64,000 nucleotides of DNA, taken from Sphingobium sp. CECT 9361. GTDB taxonomy: Bacteria > Pseudomonadota > Alphaproteobacteria > Sphingomonadales > Sphingomonadaceae. Positions 18,543 to 27,146 of the stretch are shown here, piece by piece. The position numbers and the translations under genes were made by a program. Every line of letters begins with the position of its first letter. Position 1 is the stretch's first letter. The notes beneath the pieces are model-generated. The model saw only the letters and a program-made list of their open reading frames with translations, was not told where the DNA came from and did not search any database. The DNA is taken from positions 62,001-126,000 of the forward strand of contig NZ_CAKKNC010000012.1 of NCBI RefSeq assembly GCF_918741285.1. Reading direction: 5' to 3'.

Positions 18543-18923
18543 TTATCGGAACAGACCGCCCAGAAAGCCGCCTCGCTGATGGCCGCTGCCGTGGCCTCCG
18601 CCGTGACCTCCGCCATGGCCCCCTCCGTGCCCGCCACTGTAACGATCCTCGCCATGACCTCCACCCCACGGGGCTGACTGGCCGTAGCCGGGCCCAGGTG
18701 CGCCGCCGCCGATAGACTGCGGCGGTGCATCGGCCTCGAAAGCGGCGTTCCGTTCGATGATCTTGTCGAGTTCGCCACGATCGAGCCAGACGCCCCGGCA
18801 CTGCGGACAATAATCGATCTCGATCCCCTGTCGATCGGAAAGCAGGAGATCAACTCTGCATACCGGGCAGAGCATCCCCTGCGCGCGGGCCGTGGATGCA
18901 GATGCTGGGACGATATCGGACAT
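18543..18923 (-). CDS. TFIIB-type zinc-ribbon protein with Gly/His-rich tail
   Basis: A 126-residue protein with a zf-TFIIB-like zinc ribbon near residues 17-55 (CPVCRVDLL, DYCPQCRGVWLDRGELDK), followed by a flexible tail built from repeated GGHG units. GAGGAA precedes the ATG at 18923. The GGHG tail is a plausible metal-binding segment. The family is widespread and of unknown function; the tail resembles those of the small proteins encoded at 19712 and 20085. Confidence 0.7.
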   Translation of the reverse strand: MSDIVPASASTARAQGMLCPVCRVDLLLSDRQGIEIDYCPQCRGVWLDRGELDKIIERNAAFEADAPPQSIGGGAPGPGYGQSAPWGGGHGEDRYSGGHGGGHGGGHGGGHGSGHQRGGFLGGLFR

Positions 18924-19711
18924 GCTGAATTCCTCGCTCGTTCGGATGCGGCTTGCGACTGACAACAGGACACCGCGACGGCCATTGACCAGAGCATGAT
19001 GCGCGTCTCGCAATGAACCTAACCCGAATGGCGCAGCCTGGCGGTTGCATTTTTGGTCAAATACCGATCCGCCTCTAGCGATGAGGACCGGAGCGGTGAC
19101 CACCGAAGGAACCATGCCCGCCACCGTGACCGCCTACGCCGATTCCAACCAGATGGAGCCAAAATAAGGTTGCCCGGAATAGGTGCCACAAAATGGATAG
19201 TAGGATCGTCCACGACCGGGCCGACGTCCGACACCTTGACCACGCACGTCGCTTCCCCTTCCGTCGCTGCGACCGCGACCGCGACCGCTGAAGGCGCCTC
19301 GTTCGGGCGGCTCCGTTCGCAGGTTGAAGCGTAACTCTGATCGCGACGACGGCACTCGGGGTATGCAGGGCACCCGTTAATGGGCGTAGGCATAGCGAGG
19401 TTCGTCCTGCATGGTCGTGCAATCGCCCCGCAAGGCGATCGACGACATCCTCCCCACTGTCCCACCCAAAGTCCGCAGCATCTTGCATCGTCATTTATAT
19501 TGTTGCGCCTGTTCTATCGCTTCACCGAGAAGAGTGCGCCATCTGTCGGCGAGGCGCTCGTCCTGCGGTCGGCCACCTTTTACTTGGCATGCCTTCACGA
19601 CGAACTGGCTTGACAGACAATTTCAGGCTTTGTGGTTCACGATGAGTTCAGTGCTGCGTGGCTACGGAGATCGGCAAGAGTGGCTGGTTCGAAGCGCTAA
19701 GGAGAGAAGAG
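18924..19711. other. Intergenic region with a possible decayed Gly-rich gene
   Basis: No intact gene is supported. On the minus strand between about 19075 and 19400 two overlapping frames read Gly/Arg/His-rich segments (GGHGGGHGSFGGHRSG, and SYYPFCGTYSGQPYFGSIW), which look like pieces of a small Gly-rich exported protein spread over two frames. I could not find a start with a ribosome site. Confidence 0.35.
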
Positions 19712-20038
19712 ATGCAGCGAAAGATCCTTCTCGTTCTCGCTAGTGCCGCCCTCGCGACATTGACTGCGTCTCCCGCCTTGGCGCGGGACCGGCATGGCGG
19801 CGGCCACCATCGGGGCGGGCATGGCGGGGTTGGCATCAACGTTGGTCACGGAGCTGGATATTACGGTGGCTATGGTGGCGACTACGGTGGCTACCGCTAT
19901 GCCCCCCGGTCCGCCTACTATGATGACCCTTATTTTTATGATCGGCGCATCAGCTACCAGCAACGCGGCTACTACGACGGTAATCGAGGCTATCGCCGTG
20001 ACCATCATGACAGACGGCGGGAAGAGCGGCATCATTGA
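19712..20038 (+). CDS. Gly/Tyr/His-rich small exported protein
   Basis: The ATG at 19712 has GGAGAGAAGAG just upstream and starts a signal peptide (KILLVLASAALATLTASPALA). The mature part is low complexity: HGGGHHRGGHGG, then GGYGGDYGGYR, then Arg/Tyr-rich segments ending RRREERHH. No catalytic domain is visible. It resembles RcnB-like or envelope-stress proteins only in composition. A metal-binding or surface role is a guess. Confidence 0.55.
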   Translation: MQRKILLVLASAALATLTASPALARDRHGGGHHRGGHGGVGINVGHGAGYYGGYGGDYGGYRYAPRSAYYDDPYFYDRRISYQQRGYYDGNRGYRRDHHDRRREERHH

Positions 20039-20084
20039 CACAAATTGCAGCCATGGGTCGATCGGCCAGCGGATTAAGGACAAT

Positions 20085-20402
20085 ATGACCATGAAAATAG
20101 CGCAGATGTTGTCGATGTCAGCTTTCGCGGCGGCGTTTGCATCTCCGAGCGTCGCGCAGACGCAATCTCACGGAGCAGGTGTCAATTGGAGCGGAGGACA
20201 TGGCGGCGTTAGCTGGGATGGCGGGCACGGCTATGGCGGGGGGGATTATCGCGGCTATCCTGTGAGCAATTCGCCACCCACATACCGCGCGCCGGCTCAG
20301 CTCGGCCCAGCCTCAACCCCGCGATCGTCGTCGACCTGGCGCGCGGCAACCGGGTCAGCATCTTCCCCTCGGCATCGCCGGCGCTGGTCGCCGCCGCCTT
20401 GA
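20085..20402 (+). pseudogene. Gly/His-rich exported protein, 3' end replaced by IS66
   Basis: The ATG at 20085 (or 20091) starts a signal peptide ending SPSVAQ and a Gly/His-rich mature part (WSGGHGGVSWDGGHGYGGGD). From about 20300 the DNA is the 3' end of an IS66 tnpA gene in another frame, so the last third of this frame is not native. It looks like a sister of the preceding gene, clipped by the mobile element. Confidence 0.5.
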
Positions 20403-20416
20403 GAGCGCTGCGGTGA
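20300..20416 (+). pseudogene. IS66 tnpA, C-terminal remnant
   Basis: Only the end of the accessory protein remains: PAIVVDLARGNRVSIF, then ASPALVAAALRALR and TGA at 20414-20416. It overlaps the GTG start of tnpB, as usual in IS66 elements. Confidence 0.6.
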
Positions 20417-20754
20417 TCCCTGCAGGTGCACGCGTGTGGATCGCGATGGGTCACACGGATATGAGAAAGGGGATGCAAGGCTTGGCGCTGCTGGTCCAGC
20501 AAGGCCTCAGCCGCGATCCCCACGGCGGCGATCTGTTCGTGTTCCGCGGGCGGGCAGGTTCGCTGGTAAAGCTCATCTGGCATGACGGGATCGGCATGTC
20601 GCTCTACGCCAAGCGGCTTGAGAAGGGGCGCTTCGTCTGGCCGTCGGCGAAGGACGGCATGGTGTCGCTGACGGCCTCGCAGCTGGCCTGTCTGCTCGAC
20701 GGGATCGACTGGCGTAACCCGCAGTATTCCTGGCGCCCGCAAAGCGCGGGGTAG
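20413..20754 (+). CDS. tnpB: IS66 accessory protein TnpB
   Basis: A 113-residue protein of the IS66 Orf2 family (VWIAMGHTDMRKGMQGLA, VFRGRAGSLVKLIWHDG, KRLEKGRFVWP). The GTG start at 20413 overlaps the tnpA stop. Length and motifs are complete. Confidence 0.85.
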   Translation: MIPAGARVWIAMGHTDMRKGMQGLALLVQQGLSRDPHGGDLFVFRGRAGSLVKLIWHDGIGMSLYAKRLEKGRFVWPSAKDGMVSLTASQLACLLDGIDWRNPQYSWRPQSAG

Positions 20755-20826
20755 ACCGCGCACTTTCTTCGTCAGCGGCGCATTTTGTGCTTCATCCGGG
20801 CGGTATTTTGTGATTCCATCGTGCTC

Positions 20827-22470
20827 ATGGAAGCTGCGGTTTCGCCCGTTCCGGACGATGTCGAAGCGCTCAAGGCGCTGCTGGCGACCGCGATCGGACG
20901 AGCTGATGAGGCCGAGGCCAAGCTCGCCAACGCCCATGCCCGCGCAAGCGCCACCGAGGCGATGATCGCCCACCTCAAGTTGCAGATCGCCAAGCTGCGC
21001 CGCGAGCAGTACGGGCTCAGCGCCGAGCGTACTCGCCGTTTGCTCGAGCAGATGGAGCTGAGCCTCGAAGATCTCGAAGGTGACGCCGCCCAGGACGATC
21101 TCGCCGCCGAGGCCGCCGCTCAAAGGAGCGCGAGCGTCACCCCGTTCGAGCGCAAGAAGCCTTCCCGTAAGCCGTTCCCCGAGCACCTGCCGCGCGAGCG
21201 GGTGGTGATCCCTGCGCCTTGCGCTTGCCCGGCCTGCGGCAGCAGCCGCCTGTCCAAGCTCGGCGAAGACGTCACAGAGACGCTCGAGGTGATTCCGCGC
21301 TCCTGGAAGGTCATCCAGACCGTGCGCGAGAAGGTCGCCTGCCGGGACTGCGAGCTGATTACGCAGCCGCCAGCGCCGTTCCATGTCGTACCGCGCGGAT
21401 GGGCAGGTCCCAGCTTCCTGGCCATGCTCCTGTTCGATAAGTACGGACAGCACCAGCCTCTCAACCGCCAGGCTGACCGCTTTGCCCGCGAGGGCGTGCC
21501 GCTCAGCACTTCGACGCTCGCCGATCAGGTCGGCGCCGCCGCCTTTGCGCTGATGCCGCTCTACCGCCGCATCGAGGCCCATGTCCTGGCCGCCGAGCGA
21601 TTGCACGGCGACGATACCACTGTGCCGGTCATGGCCAAGGGCAAGACCGATACGGCCAGGCTGTGGGTCTATGTCCGCGACGATCGGCCATTCGCCGGCG
21701 CCGATCCGCCAGCGGCGCTGTTTCACTACTCGCGCGATCGCCGCGGCGAGCATCCCCGCGCGCATCTGGCATCCTGGTCAGGTATCCTGCAGGCCGATGC
21801 CTATGGCGGCTACATCGAGCTCTATGCACCTACCCGCATGCCGGCACCCGTGCTCGAGGCTGGCTGCTTTGCTCACGCGAGGCGCAAGTTCTTCGAGCTG
21901 GCCGACGTCGAGGGCGCGGCGCGCAGGAAGAGCCGCGGCGAGCGCGCCGGCATGATCTATCCGATCGCGCTCGAAGCCGTGCAGCGGATCGACGCCTTGT
22001 TCGATGTCGAGCGCGCCATCAACGGCAAGCACGCCGGCGAACGCCTCGCTATGCGGCGCGAACTAAGCGCACCGCTGGTGACCGAGCTGCACGCCTGGCT
22101 CACTACCCAGCTCGCCAAGCTGTCGCGTAATCACGACCTCGCCAAGGCCATCAACTACATGCTGCGGCGCTGGGACGCGTTCACCCGGTTCCTTGAAGAC
22201 GGGCGCGTGTGCCTCACCAACAACGCCGCCGAACGCGGACTTCGCTGCGTGCCGCTTGGCCGCAAGGCCTGGCTGTTCTGCGGGTCCGATCGAGGCGGCG
22301 AGCGTGCAGCGGTGATCTACACGTTGATCCAGACCGCACGCCTTAACGACGTCGATCCTCAGGCCTGGCTTGCCGATGTCCTCGCCCGCATCGCCAGCCA
22401 TCCCGCCAGTCGGCTCGATGACCTGCTGCCCTGGAATTGGCAAACCCACCGCGCTGACATCGCCGCCTGA
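20827..22470 (+). CDS. tnpC: IS66 transposase TnpC
   Basis: The DDE transposase of IS66, about 547 residues. Seen: N-terminal coiled coil (LKLQIAKLRREQYG), zinc finger (CPACGSSRLSKLGED ... CRDCE), catalytic core with LHGDDTTVPVM and LQADAYGGY, and a C-terminal segment (LTNNAAERGLR). It looks full length, so the element may still supply transposase despite the lost left end. Start at 20827 chosen; a GTG at 20821 is an alternative. Confidence 0.88.
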   Translation: MEAAVSPVPDDVEALKALLATAIGRADEAEAKLANAHARASATEAMIAHLKLQIAKLRREQYGLSAERTRRLLEQMELSLEDLEGDAAQDDLAAEAAAQRSASVTPFERKKPSRKPFPEHLPRERVVIPAPCACPACGSSRLSKLGEDVTETLEVIPRSWKVIQTVREKVACRDCELITQPPAPFHVVPRGWAGPSFLAMLLFDKYGQHQPLNRQADRFAREGVPLSTSTLADQVGAAAFALMPLYRRIEAHVLAAERLHGDDTTVPVMAKGKTDTARLWVYVRDDRPFAGADPPAALFHYSRDRRGEHPRAHLASWSGILQADAYGGYIELYAPTRMPAPVLEAGCFAHARRKFFELADVEGAARRKSRGERAGMIYPIALEAVQRIDALFDVERAINGKHAGERLAMRRELSAPLVTELHAWLTTQLAKLSRNHDLAKAINYMLRRWDAFTRFLEDGRVCLTNNAAERGLRCVPLGRKAWLFCGSDRGGERAAVIYTLIQTARLNDVDPQAWLADVLARIASHPASRLDDLLPWNWQTHRADIAA

Positions 22471-22489
22471 CACACGTCCGCCGCGGCCC

Positions 22490-23707
22490 TCACCGGATGG
22501 CTACGAACAGCAACTGTGGGCGGGCGGTAAACTTACCCATGGCGGAGTGCTTTGATACGACGATCATCATAGCGATCATTATCGGTACTGCCGTAATTCC
22601 ATTGATAACGGCACTCCAAAAGAGTGCCTTCAAGGGATCCAGCTCTGACCAGTCGATGCCAATTCCGAGTAGCGTGGCTAGCCCTATAACGACGTAAAAT
22701 CCGACCGCTTCCCAAGGTTTATGTTCGAGGCCGCACTTCCATCCGCGGCTTTCACCTATGGCATATGCTGCCGAACCCGCCAGGACCGGCACCGCGAGCA
22801 AGCCGGTGCCGATGATGCCAAGGGCGAACAGCAGGAAGGCAAATCTGCCAGCAACAGGCTCAAGCGCTTTCGCCGCGTCGGCTGCGGTTCCGATCGATGT
22901 TTGACCTGACGCGTGAAGGGTCGCCGCGGTCGCAATCATGATCGCCAGGGCCACCAAATTGGAAATTGCCATGCCAGAAAAAGTGTCGAGCCGCATGCGG
23001 CGAAACTCCCGCCTGGCCTGCCAGGGGGCTTCGACGAGCGGCTCAGCATCATCATCTTGGGTGACCTCTTCCACTTCCTGCGCGCTTTGCCAGAAAAAAA
23101 GATATGGACTGATCGTCGTGCCGAAGATCGCGACGATCGTGACGACGGCTTCCTTGCTGCTGACGGAGGGCATGATCAAGCCAAGGCCTATGAGAGACCA
23201 GTCAAGCTTTACCATGAACAATACTGCTACATAGGCCAAGAGGACCAGTGTGAGCCACTTCAACAGACTGGAATATCGACGGTAGGGGACAAAGAGTTGC
23301 AGAGTGAGGGACACGAGGGCAAACAGGATCGTGAAAATATGCGAGCCCCAACCCACAACCATTTCGGCTGCGGCACCCATTGCTGCGATGTCGGCACCGA
23401 TATTGATTGTGTTGGCGATAAACAGGAGTGAGACCAAACCCGTCACCAACCACCTTGGTAATATGTCACCCATATTCTTGGCGAGTCCGCAGCCGGTCAC
23501 CCGGCCGATATGTGCGCTAACAAGCTGAACGGAACACATGAGCGGATAGGCTAGTACCATGGTCCAAAGCAGCCCAAAGCCAAACTGCGCACCGGCTTGG
23601 GAGTAAGTCGCGATTCCGCTAGGGTCGTCGTCCGCTGCGCCTGTGACGAGGCCAGGGCCGAGTTGCTTGAAGAGTGCGATCGACCGCAAGCGGGCGCCAA
23701 GTTTCAT
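22490..23707 (-). CDS. Nramp-family divalent metal transporter, C-terminus clipped
   Basis: Proton-coupled divalent cation transporter. TM1 carries the Nramp signature around DDDPSGIATYSQAGAQFG, and TM6 is present (ISPYLFFWQSAQEVEE); about ten membrane segments are visible in 405 residues. The last codons (VAIR and stop) come from the IS66 right terminal repeat, so the native end, probably one membrane segment, is missing. It may be non-functional. Mn or Fe uptake is the usual family role; the substrate here is unknown. Confidence 0.75.
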   Translation of the reverse strand: MKLGARLRSIALFKQLGPGLVTGAADDDPSGIATYSQAGAQFGFGLLWTMVLAYPLMCSVQLVSAHIGRVTGCGLAKNMGDILPRWLVTGLVSLLFIANTINIGADIAAMGAAAEMVVGWGSHIFTILFALVSLTLQLFVPYRRYSSLLKWLTLVLLAYVAVLFMVKLDWSLIGLGLIMPSVSSKEAVVTIVAIFGTTISPYLFFWQSAQEVEEVTQDDDAEPLVEAPWQARREFRRMRLDTFSGMAISNLVALAIMIATAATLHASGQTSIGTAADAAKALEPVAGRFAFLLFALGIIGTGLLAVPVLAGSAAYAIGESRGWKCGLEHKPWEAVGFYVVIGLATLLGIGIDWSELDPLKALFWSAVINGITAVPIMIAMMIVVSKHSAMGKFTARPQLLFVAIR

Positions 23708-23898
23708 AAAAATCCTGTCTTTTGAAAATCGCTAAAGGTTACTAAAAGAAGCTGCTTTAACGTAGCGCTCGGAGACGAAAAGCTTCGCGTCGTTGCGCAA
23801 GTTGCGGTCATCTCTGGGGGATGATTGGCCGCAGTCTGAAAAGCAGGTTGAACCGCCCCGGGTTTGTCGGACGCTCCAACTCCTGAGAAGGTGGAGCC

Positions 23899-24228
23899 AT
23901 GACGAGCAAGACGACGAACAAATATGCGCCGGAAGTCCGCGAGCGCGCGGTGCGGATGGTGCTCGATCACGAGCGCGACCACGCATCGCGATGGGCGGCG
24001 GTGATGTCGATCGCAGCCAAGATCGGCTGTGCGGCGCAGACGCTGCACGAGTGGGTCAAGAAGGCCGAGGTCGATAGCGGCCGACGCGTCGGCGTGCCGA
24101 CCGAGGTCGCGGCCCAGCTGAAGGCACTGGAGCGCGAGAACCGCGAGCTGCGCCAGGCCAACGAGATCCTGCGCAAAGCATCGGCGTATTTTGCTCAGGC
24201 GGAGCTCGACCGCCCGTTCAAGCGATGA
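23899..24228 (+). CDS. IS3 transposase OrfA
   Basis: A 109-residue helix-turn-helix protein ([29 protein letters not shown]) with a C-terminal leucine-zipper-like coiled coil ([20 protein letters not shown]). It binds the IS ends and is normally joined to OrfB by frameshifting. Its stop overlaps the OrfB ATG. Confidence 0.85.
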   Translation: MTSKTTNKYAPEVRERAVRMVLDHERDHASRWAAVMSIAAKIGCAAQTLHEWVKKAEVDSGRRVGVPTEVAAQLKALERENRELRQANEILRKASAYFAQAELDRPFKR

Positions 24229-25130
24229 TCGCGTTCATCGACGATCAGCGTGCCATTCATGGGGTCGAGCCGATCTGCAAGGTCCTGCCGATCGCCCCGT
24301 CAACCTACCATGCACACGAGGCGAAGCGCCGTGATCCATTGCGCCTGTCGGCGCGGGCGCGCCGCGACCTTGCACTTCGGATCGAGGTGCGGCGCGTGTT
24401 CGAAGCCAACTACCGCGTCTACGGTGTGCGCAAGGTCTGGCGGCAGCTGCAGCGCGAGGGGTTCGACGTCGCGCGCTGCACGGTCGCACGGCTCATGCGG
24501 GCGATGGGCTTGGCGGGCGTCATCCGTGGCAAGCCGGTGCGCACGACGATCGGCGACCGCTCGGCACCGTGCCCGAGTGATCACGTCAACCGGCAGTTCC
24601 GCGCGCCAGCGCCCGATATGCTCTGGGTCTCGGACTTCACCTATGTCGCGACCTGGGCGGGGTTCGTGTACGTCGCGTTCGTCATCGATACGTTCGCACG
24701 GCGGATCGTGGGTTGGCGAGCAAGCCGCACGGCCCATGCCGGCTTCGTCCTTGATGCACTCGAGCAGGCCCTCCACGATCGCCGACCGACGCACAGCGGC
24801 GGTCTCATCCATCACTCCGATCGCGGTAGCCAGTACGTCTCGATCAAGTACACCGAACGCCTCGCCGAAGCGGGCATCGAGCCCTCGGTCGGCAGTGTCG
24901 GCGACAGCTATGACAACGCTTTGGCCGAGACGATCAATGGCCTTTACAAGGCCGAGGTGATCCACCGGCGGGGACCGTGGCGATCGTTCGAGACCGTCGA
25001 ATACGCGACGCTCGAATGGGTCGACTGGTTCAATCACCGCCGGTTGCTCGAACCCATCGGCAACATCCCGCCCGCAGAAGCAGAGGAGCAATACTATGCC
25101 ATGATCGAACAACGGCCTATGGCCGCATGA
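24225..25130 (+). CDS. IS3 transposase OrfB (DDE integrase)
   Basis: A 301-residue rve-type integrase with the DDE residues in [22 protein letters not shown] and [15 protein letters not shown]. Full length. It overlaps OrfA by four bases. The copy appears intact and probably mobile. Confidence 0.88.
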   Translation: MIAFIDDQRAIHGVEPICKVLPIAPSTYHAHEAKRRDPLRLSARARRDLALRIEVRRVFEANYRVYGVRKVWRQLQREGFDVARCTVARLMRAMGLAGVIRGKPVRTTIGDRSAPCPSDHVNRQFRAPAPDMLWVSDFTYVATWAGFVYVAFVIDTFARRIVGWRASRTAHAGFVLDALEQALHDRRPTHSGGLIHHSDRGSQYVSIKYTERLAEAGIEPSVGSVGDSYDNALAETINGLYKAEVIHRRGPWRSFETVEYATLEWVDWFNHRRLLEPIGNIPPAEAEEQYYAMIEQRPMAA

Positions 25131-25909
25131 CCCAAACCAAATAGCCTCCGGCAAACCCGGCGCGGTTCAGGTCGCGCAACGCTTCCGGCGAGTGCTGACG
25201 CCTCGAAACTCTGGCTCATGCCTACTACGGGAACAAAATTATACCGATACGATGGTGGGTGGCGGCGCATCGATGCCGAAGTCTTTGATGGTAAGCAGCG
25301 GCGCGCCATTCTTGAGGCGCTCGATGCAGCTCTTGCAGCAACCGGTTCTACCCAGACGGTGACATGGGGCGAGCGGATAGAAGATCGCGGCAGCCAGATC
25401 AAGTTTTCCGCGCTTGGACAGGGGCGCCGCGGGATGCGAAAGAAAAATGGGAACCCGATTTTGCCAAACGCAAGATCATACGATCCGATCTTGCGGGGCG
25501 CTTACCCGGTCTATCCATCAACATGGGGCGCTACGTCCATCGACGTCACCCAAAGAGGCGTCGAAAAAGCCTATGGCCTTAAATAATTGAGCGCGTCCAG
25601 CGGCATAGCCTTTGATGCGATGTTCTTCATCGAGGAGCGATATTCCCTGGGAGGAATGACTATCCCGCGAAGACGCTTGGCCTGGACACGGTGCGTGCGC
25701 GATCCAGCCAGCGTTTGAAACCGCAACGTGCGGTGTGAATGCCACGTCCAGGGCTTGGCCCACCGCAATGGTGTCCTAGGCCCGCGCCGCGGCGACGCGA
25801 CGTGGCAGCCAGAAAGGCCGCGATGACCTTGTTCATGCATGAAAATTCCGATTGATAGGCATCAAGTTGTGCGTCTGCTCTAGGCAGCGCACGGTCGTTT
25901 GAGCATCAA

Positions 25910-26254
25910 TCAGGCGATAGGGGGTCTAAGATCAGGCCCAGGCGACCAACGGCCGAGGGCCGTCGAATCGACAAATACAGCGGGGGCGCTCCGAAGGTCG
26001 AATAGGATTGGAACAATTGATCGGGCCGAAACGAGCGACGCCACGCCATGGCAGCCACCATGATGATGGGGCAGAGACCCATCGGCGTCCCCTTGCGACT
26101 GATCCTGATCCCCATCGCTATGGACATATCCAGAGCATTCGATCGTTGTCGCGCTGGTTGTAAAGGAACTGGAAAACTCACCTGCGTGCACCGCCGCAGT
26201 CGCTGTCAGCGACGCAACAATCGTGCAAAGCATCAGGAAGCCCCAACGAACCAT
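25910..26254 (-). CDS. CzcI-like small exported protein (copy A)
   Basis: Start at 26254 is chosen because GGAG lies upstream at good spacing and because it aligns with the start of its paralogue at 26758. The 114-residue product has a signal peptide ending AAVHA and the block ECSGYVHSDGDQDQSQGD followed by PHHHGGCHG, and ends LRPPIA. The paralogue at 26758-27090 shares ECSG.VH.DGD.DQSQGD and PHHHG.CHG, and lies divergently 500 bases away. His and Cys suggest metal binding in the periplasm. Function unknown; placement beside czcCBA suggests an accessory or sensing role. Confidence 0.62.
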   Translation of the reverse strand: MVRWGFLMLCTIVASLTATAAVHAGEFSSSFTTSATTIECSGYVHSDGDQDQSQGDADGSLPHHHGGCHGVASLVSARSIVPILFDLRSAPAVFVDSTALGRWSPGPDLRPPIA

Positions 26255-26757
26255 ATTCATCTCCATAGATGAATTTGTACGACCTGTCATTGCAAAGTCG
26301 CCGCCACAGATCGATGAAGGCTAGCTCCTGCACACTCACCGGCTAGGAGCTGCAGGACCATAAATTGGCAGGGCACTGGTTGTCAGCGACGATCATTCGC
26401 ATGTGCCTGAGAGATTGCCCGCCCACTAAGCAATCCAATTGTCGACAATCGCCACTCCCAGGCCCGCTGTGCTTTCGATACCTTACCCACCAGCAACATG
26501 GCATGGGCGGGCTATTGATGCCGACCGCCGAACTCGCAAAAGCGGGGCCCCAAAGGTCAATATTCTGATCGCAGCCGCAGTGGTTGGGCGGTCGGGGCCG
26601 CCTAACTCGATATCTCGGTAGACTCACAATACCGGTAATCGTTATGCGCTCGGCTTGGAGGCTTTGGCAGCGGAGATTCCGCGTGTCTCGGGGCACAACG
26701 GTGCCGCTTGAAGTTTTACGATGACTTGGCGCTGTGTTTTGACTACACAAAGCAGTT
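26255..26757. other. Divergent intergenic region with a decayed third CzcI-like copy
   Basis: Between the two divergent paralogues. On the plus strand at about 26480-26620 two frames read THQQHGMGG, LLMPTAELA and, shifted, AVVGRSGPPN, which line up with PHHHGSCHG, SMNVPASGELA and AVDPALRPPS of the downstream gene. I read it as a degenerate tandem copy. The two promoters must also lie here, but no clear consensus was found. A small hairpin (AGCTCCT and AGGAGCT arms) sits at about 26320-26350. Confidence 0.35.
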
Positions 26758-27090
26758 ATGTTGAAGAGGTTCTGGTCCCTCGTGTTGGTAATGCTCGCGT
26801 CATCCTTGGTGGTGACGGCGACCGTGCACGCGCAAGAAAGGCCGGAATCAGTCACATTCGAGTGCAGCGGTATCGTACATATCGATGGCGATGCCGATCA
26901 ATCGCAAGGTGATTCGGACAACGCTGTTCCGCACCATCACGGCAGTTGCCACGGGTCGTCGATGAATGTCCCGGCTTCGGGTGAGCTGGCGGCTACTTTG
27001 CGTGCCGCAGACGTACGCCCTTTCCCCAGCTCAGACGCAGGAATCGCATCGCATGCGGTTGACCCTGCACTAAGGCCGCCCTCCGCCTGA
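26758..27090 (+). CDS. CzcI-like small exported protein (copy B)
   Basis: A 110-residue protein with a signal peptide (FWSLVLVMLASSLVVTATVHA) and the same central block as copy A: ECSGIVHIDGDADQSQGD and PHHHGSCHG; it ends LRPPSA. It lies 56 bases upstream of the second czcC in the same direction, as the copy at 745-1122 does for the first operon. The recurring arrangement argues for a real, czc-linked family. No strong ribosome site precedes the ATG. Confidence 0.65.
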   Translation: MLKRFWSLVLVMLASSLVVTATVHAQERPESVTFECSGIVHIDGDADQSQGDSDNAVPHHHGSCHGSSMNVPASGELAATLRAADVRPFPSSDAGIASHAVDPALRPPSA

Positions 27091-27146
27091 CATTTTCGCC
27101 GGCCAGCGCATGCTGGTTTGACGCAATTTGTCAGGATTACCACGTA

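Larger units (their letters stand above)
20300..22504 (+). mobile_element. IS66-family element, left end missing
   Basis: Contains the end of tnpA, complete tnpB and complete tnpC in the normal order. The left inverted repeat and most of tnpA are absent. The right end is read at about 22504, where TCACCGGATGGCTAC resembles an IS66 terminal repeat. The element lies between a clipped Gly-rich gene and the clipped 3' end of an Nramp gene, so flanking DNA was probably lost on the left after insertion. Confidence 0.75.
23849..25169 (+). mobile_element. IS3-family insertion sequence with 3-bp target duplication
   Basis: Terminal inverted repeats match over about 28 bases with three mismatches: left begins TGAACCGCCCCGGGTTTG at 23849 and right, read backwards, begins TGAACCGCGCCGGGTTTG at 25169. 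Both are flanked by GGT (23846-23848 and 25170-25172), a 3-bp duplication normal for IS3. It holds two overlapping reading frames. Confidence 0.88.
23776..25720 (+). pseudogene. HAD-superfamily phosphatase (phosphomannomutase-like), split by IS3 and frameshifted
   Basis: Left of the IS3 the plus strand reads [10 protein letters not shown] and, after a frameshift, DWPQSEKQV up to 23848. Right of it, from 25170, the same protein resumes: LPASADASKLWL then MPTTGTKLYRYDGGW, TWGERIEDRGSQIKFSALGQ, KEKWEPDFAKRK in another frame, TSIDVTQRGVEKAYGL, GIAFDAMFFI and GLDTVRARDPA in further frames. The order matches a HAD-IIB sugar-phosphatase family; the N-terminal DxDGT part is missing. At least four lesions plus the insertion make it dead. 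The longest intact piece is 25218-25586. Confidence 0.65.

Noticed and set aside
18555-18625. Short tandem repeats that could suggest a CRISPR array
   Set aside because: They are in-frame GGHG codons of the zinc-ribbon protein tail, with no spacers.
20209-21765. A 518-codon open frame on the minus strand
   Set aside because: It is antisense to IS66 tnpB and tnpC, which have full family motifs; long antisense frames are common in GC-rich DNA.
26343-26855. A 170-codon open frame on the minus strand
   Set aside because: No domain, and it overlaps the start of a supported gene and the decayed copy on the plus strand.
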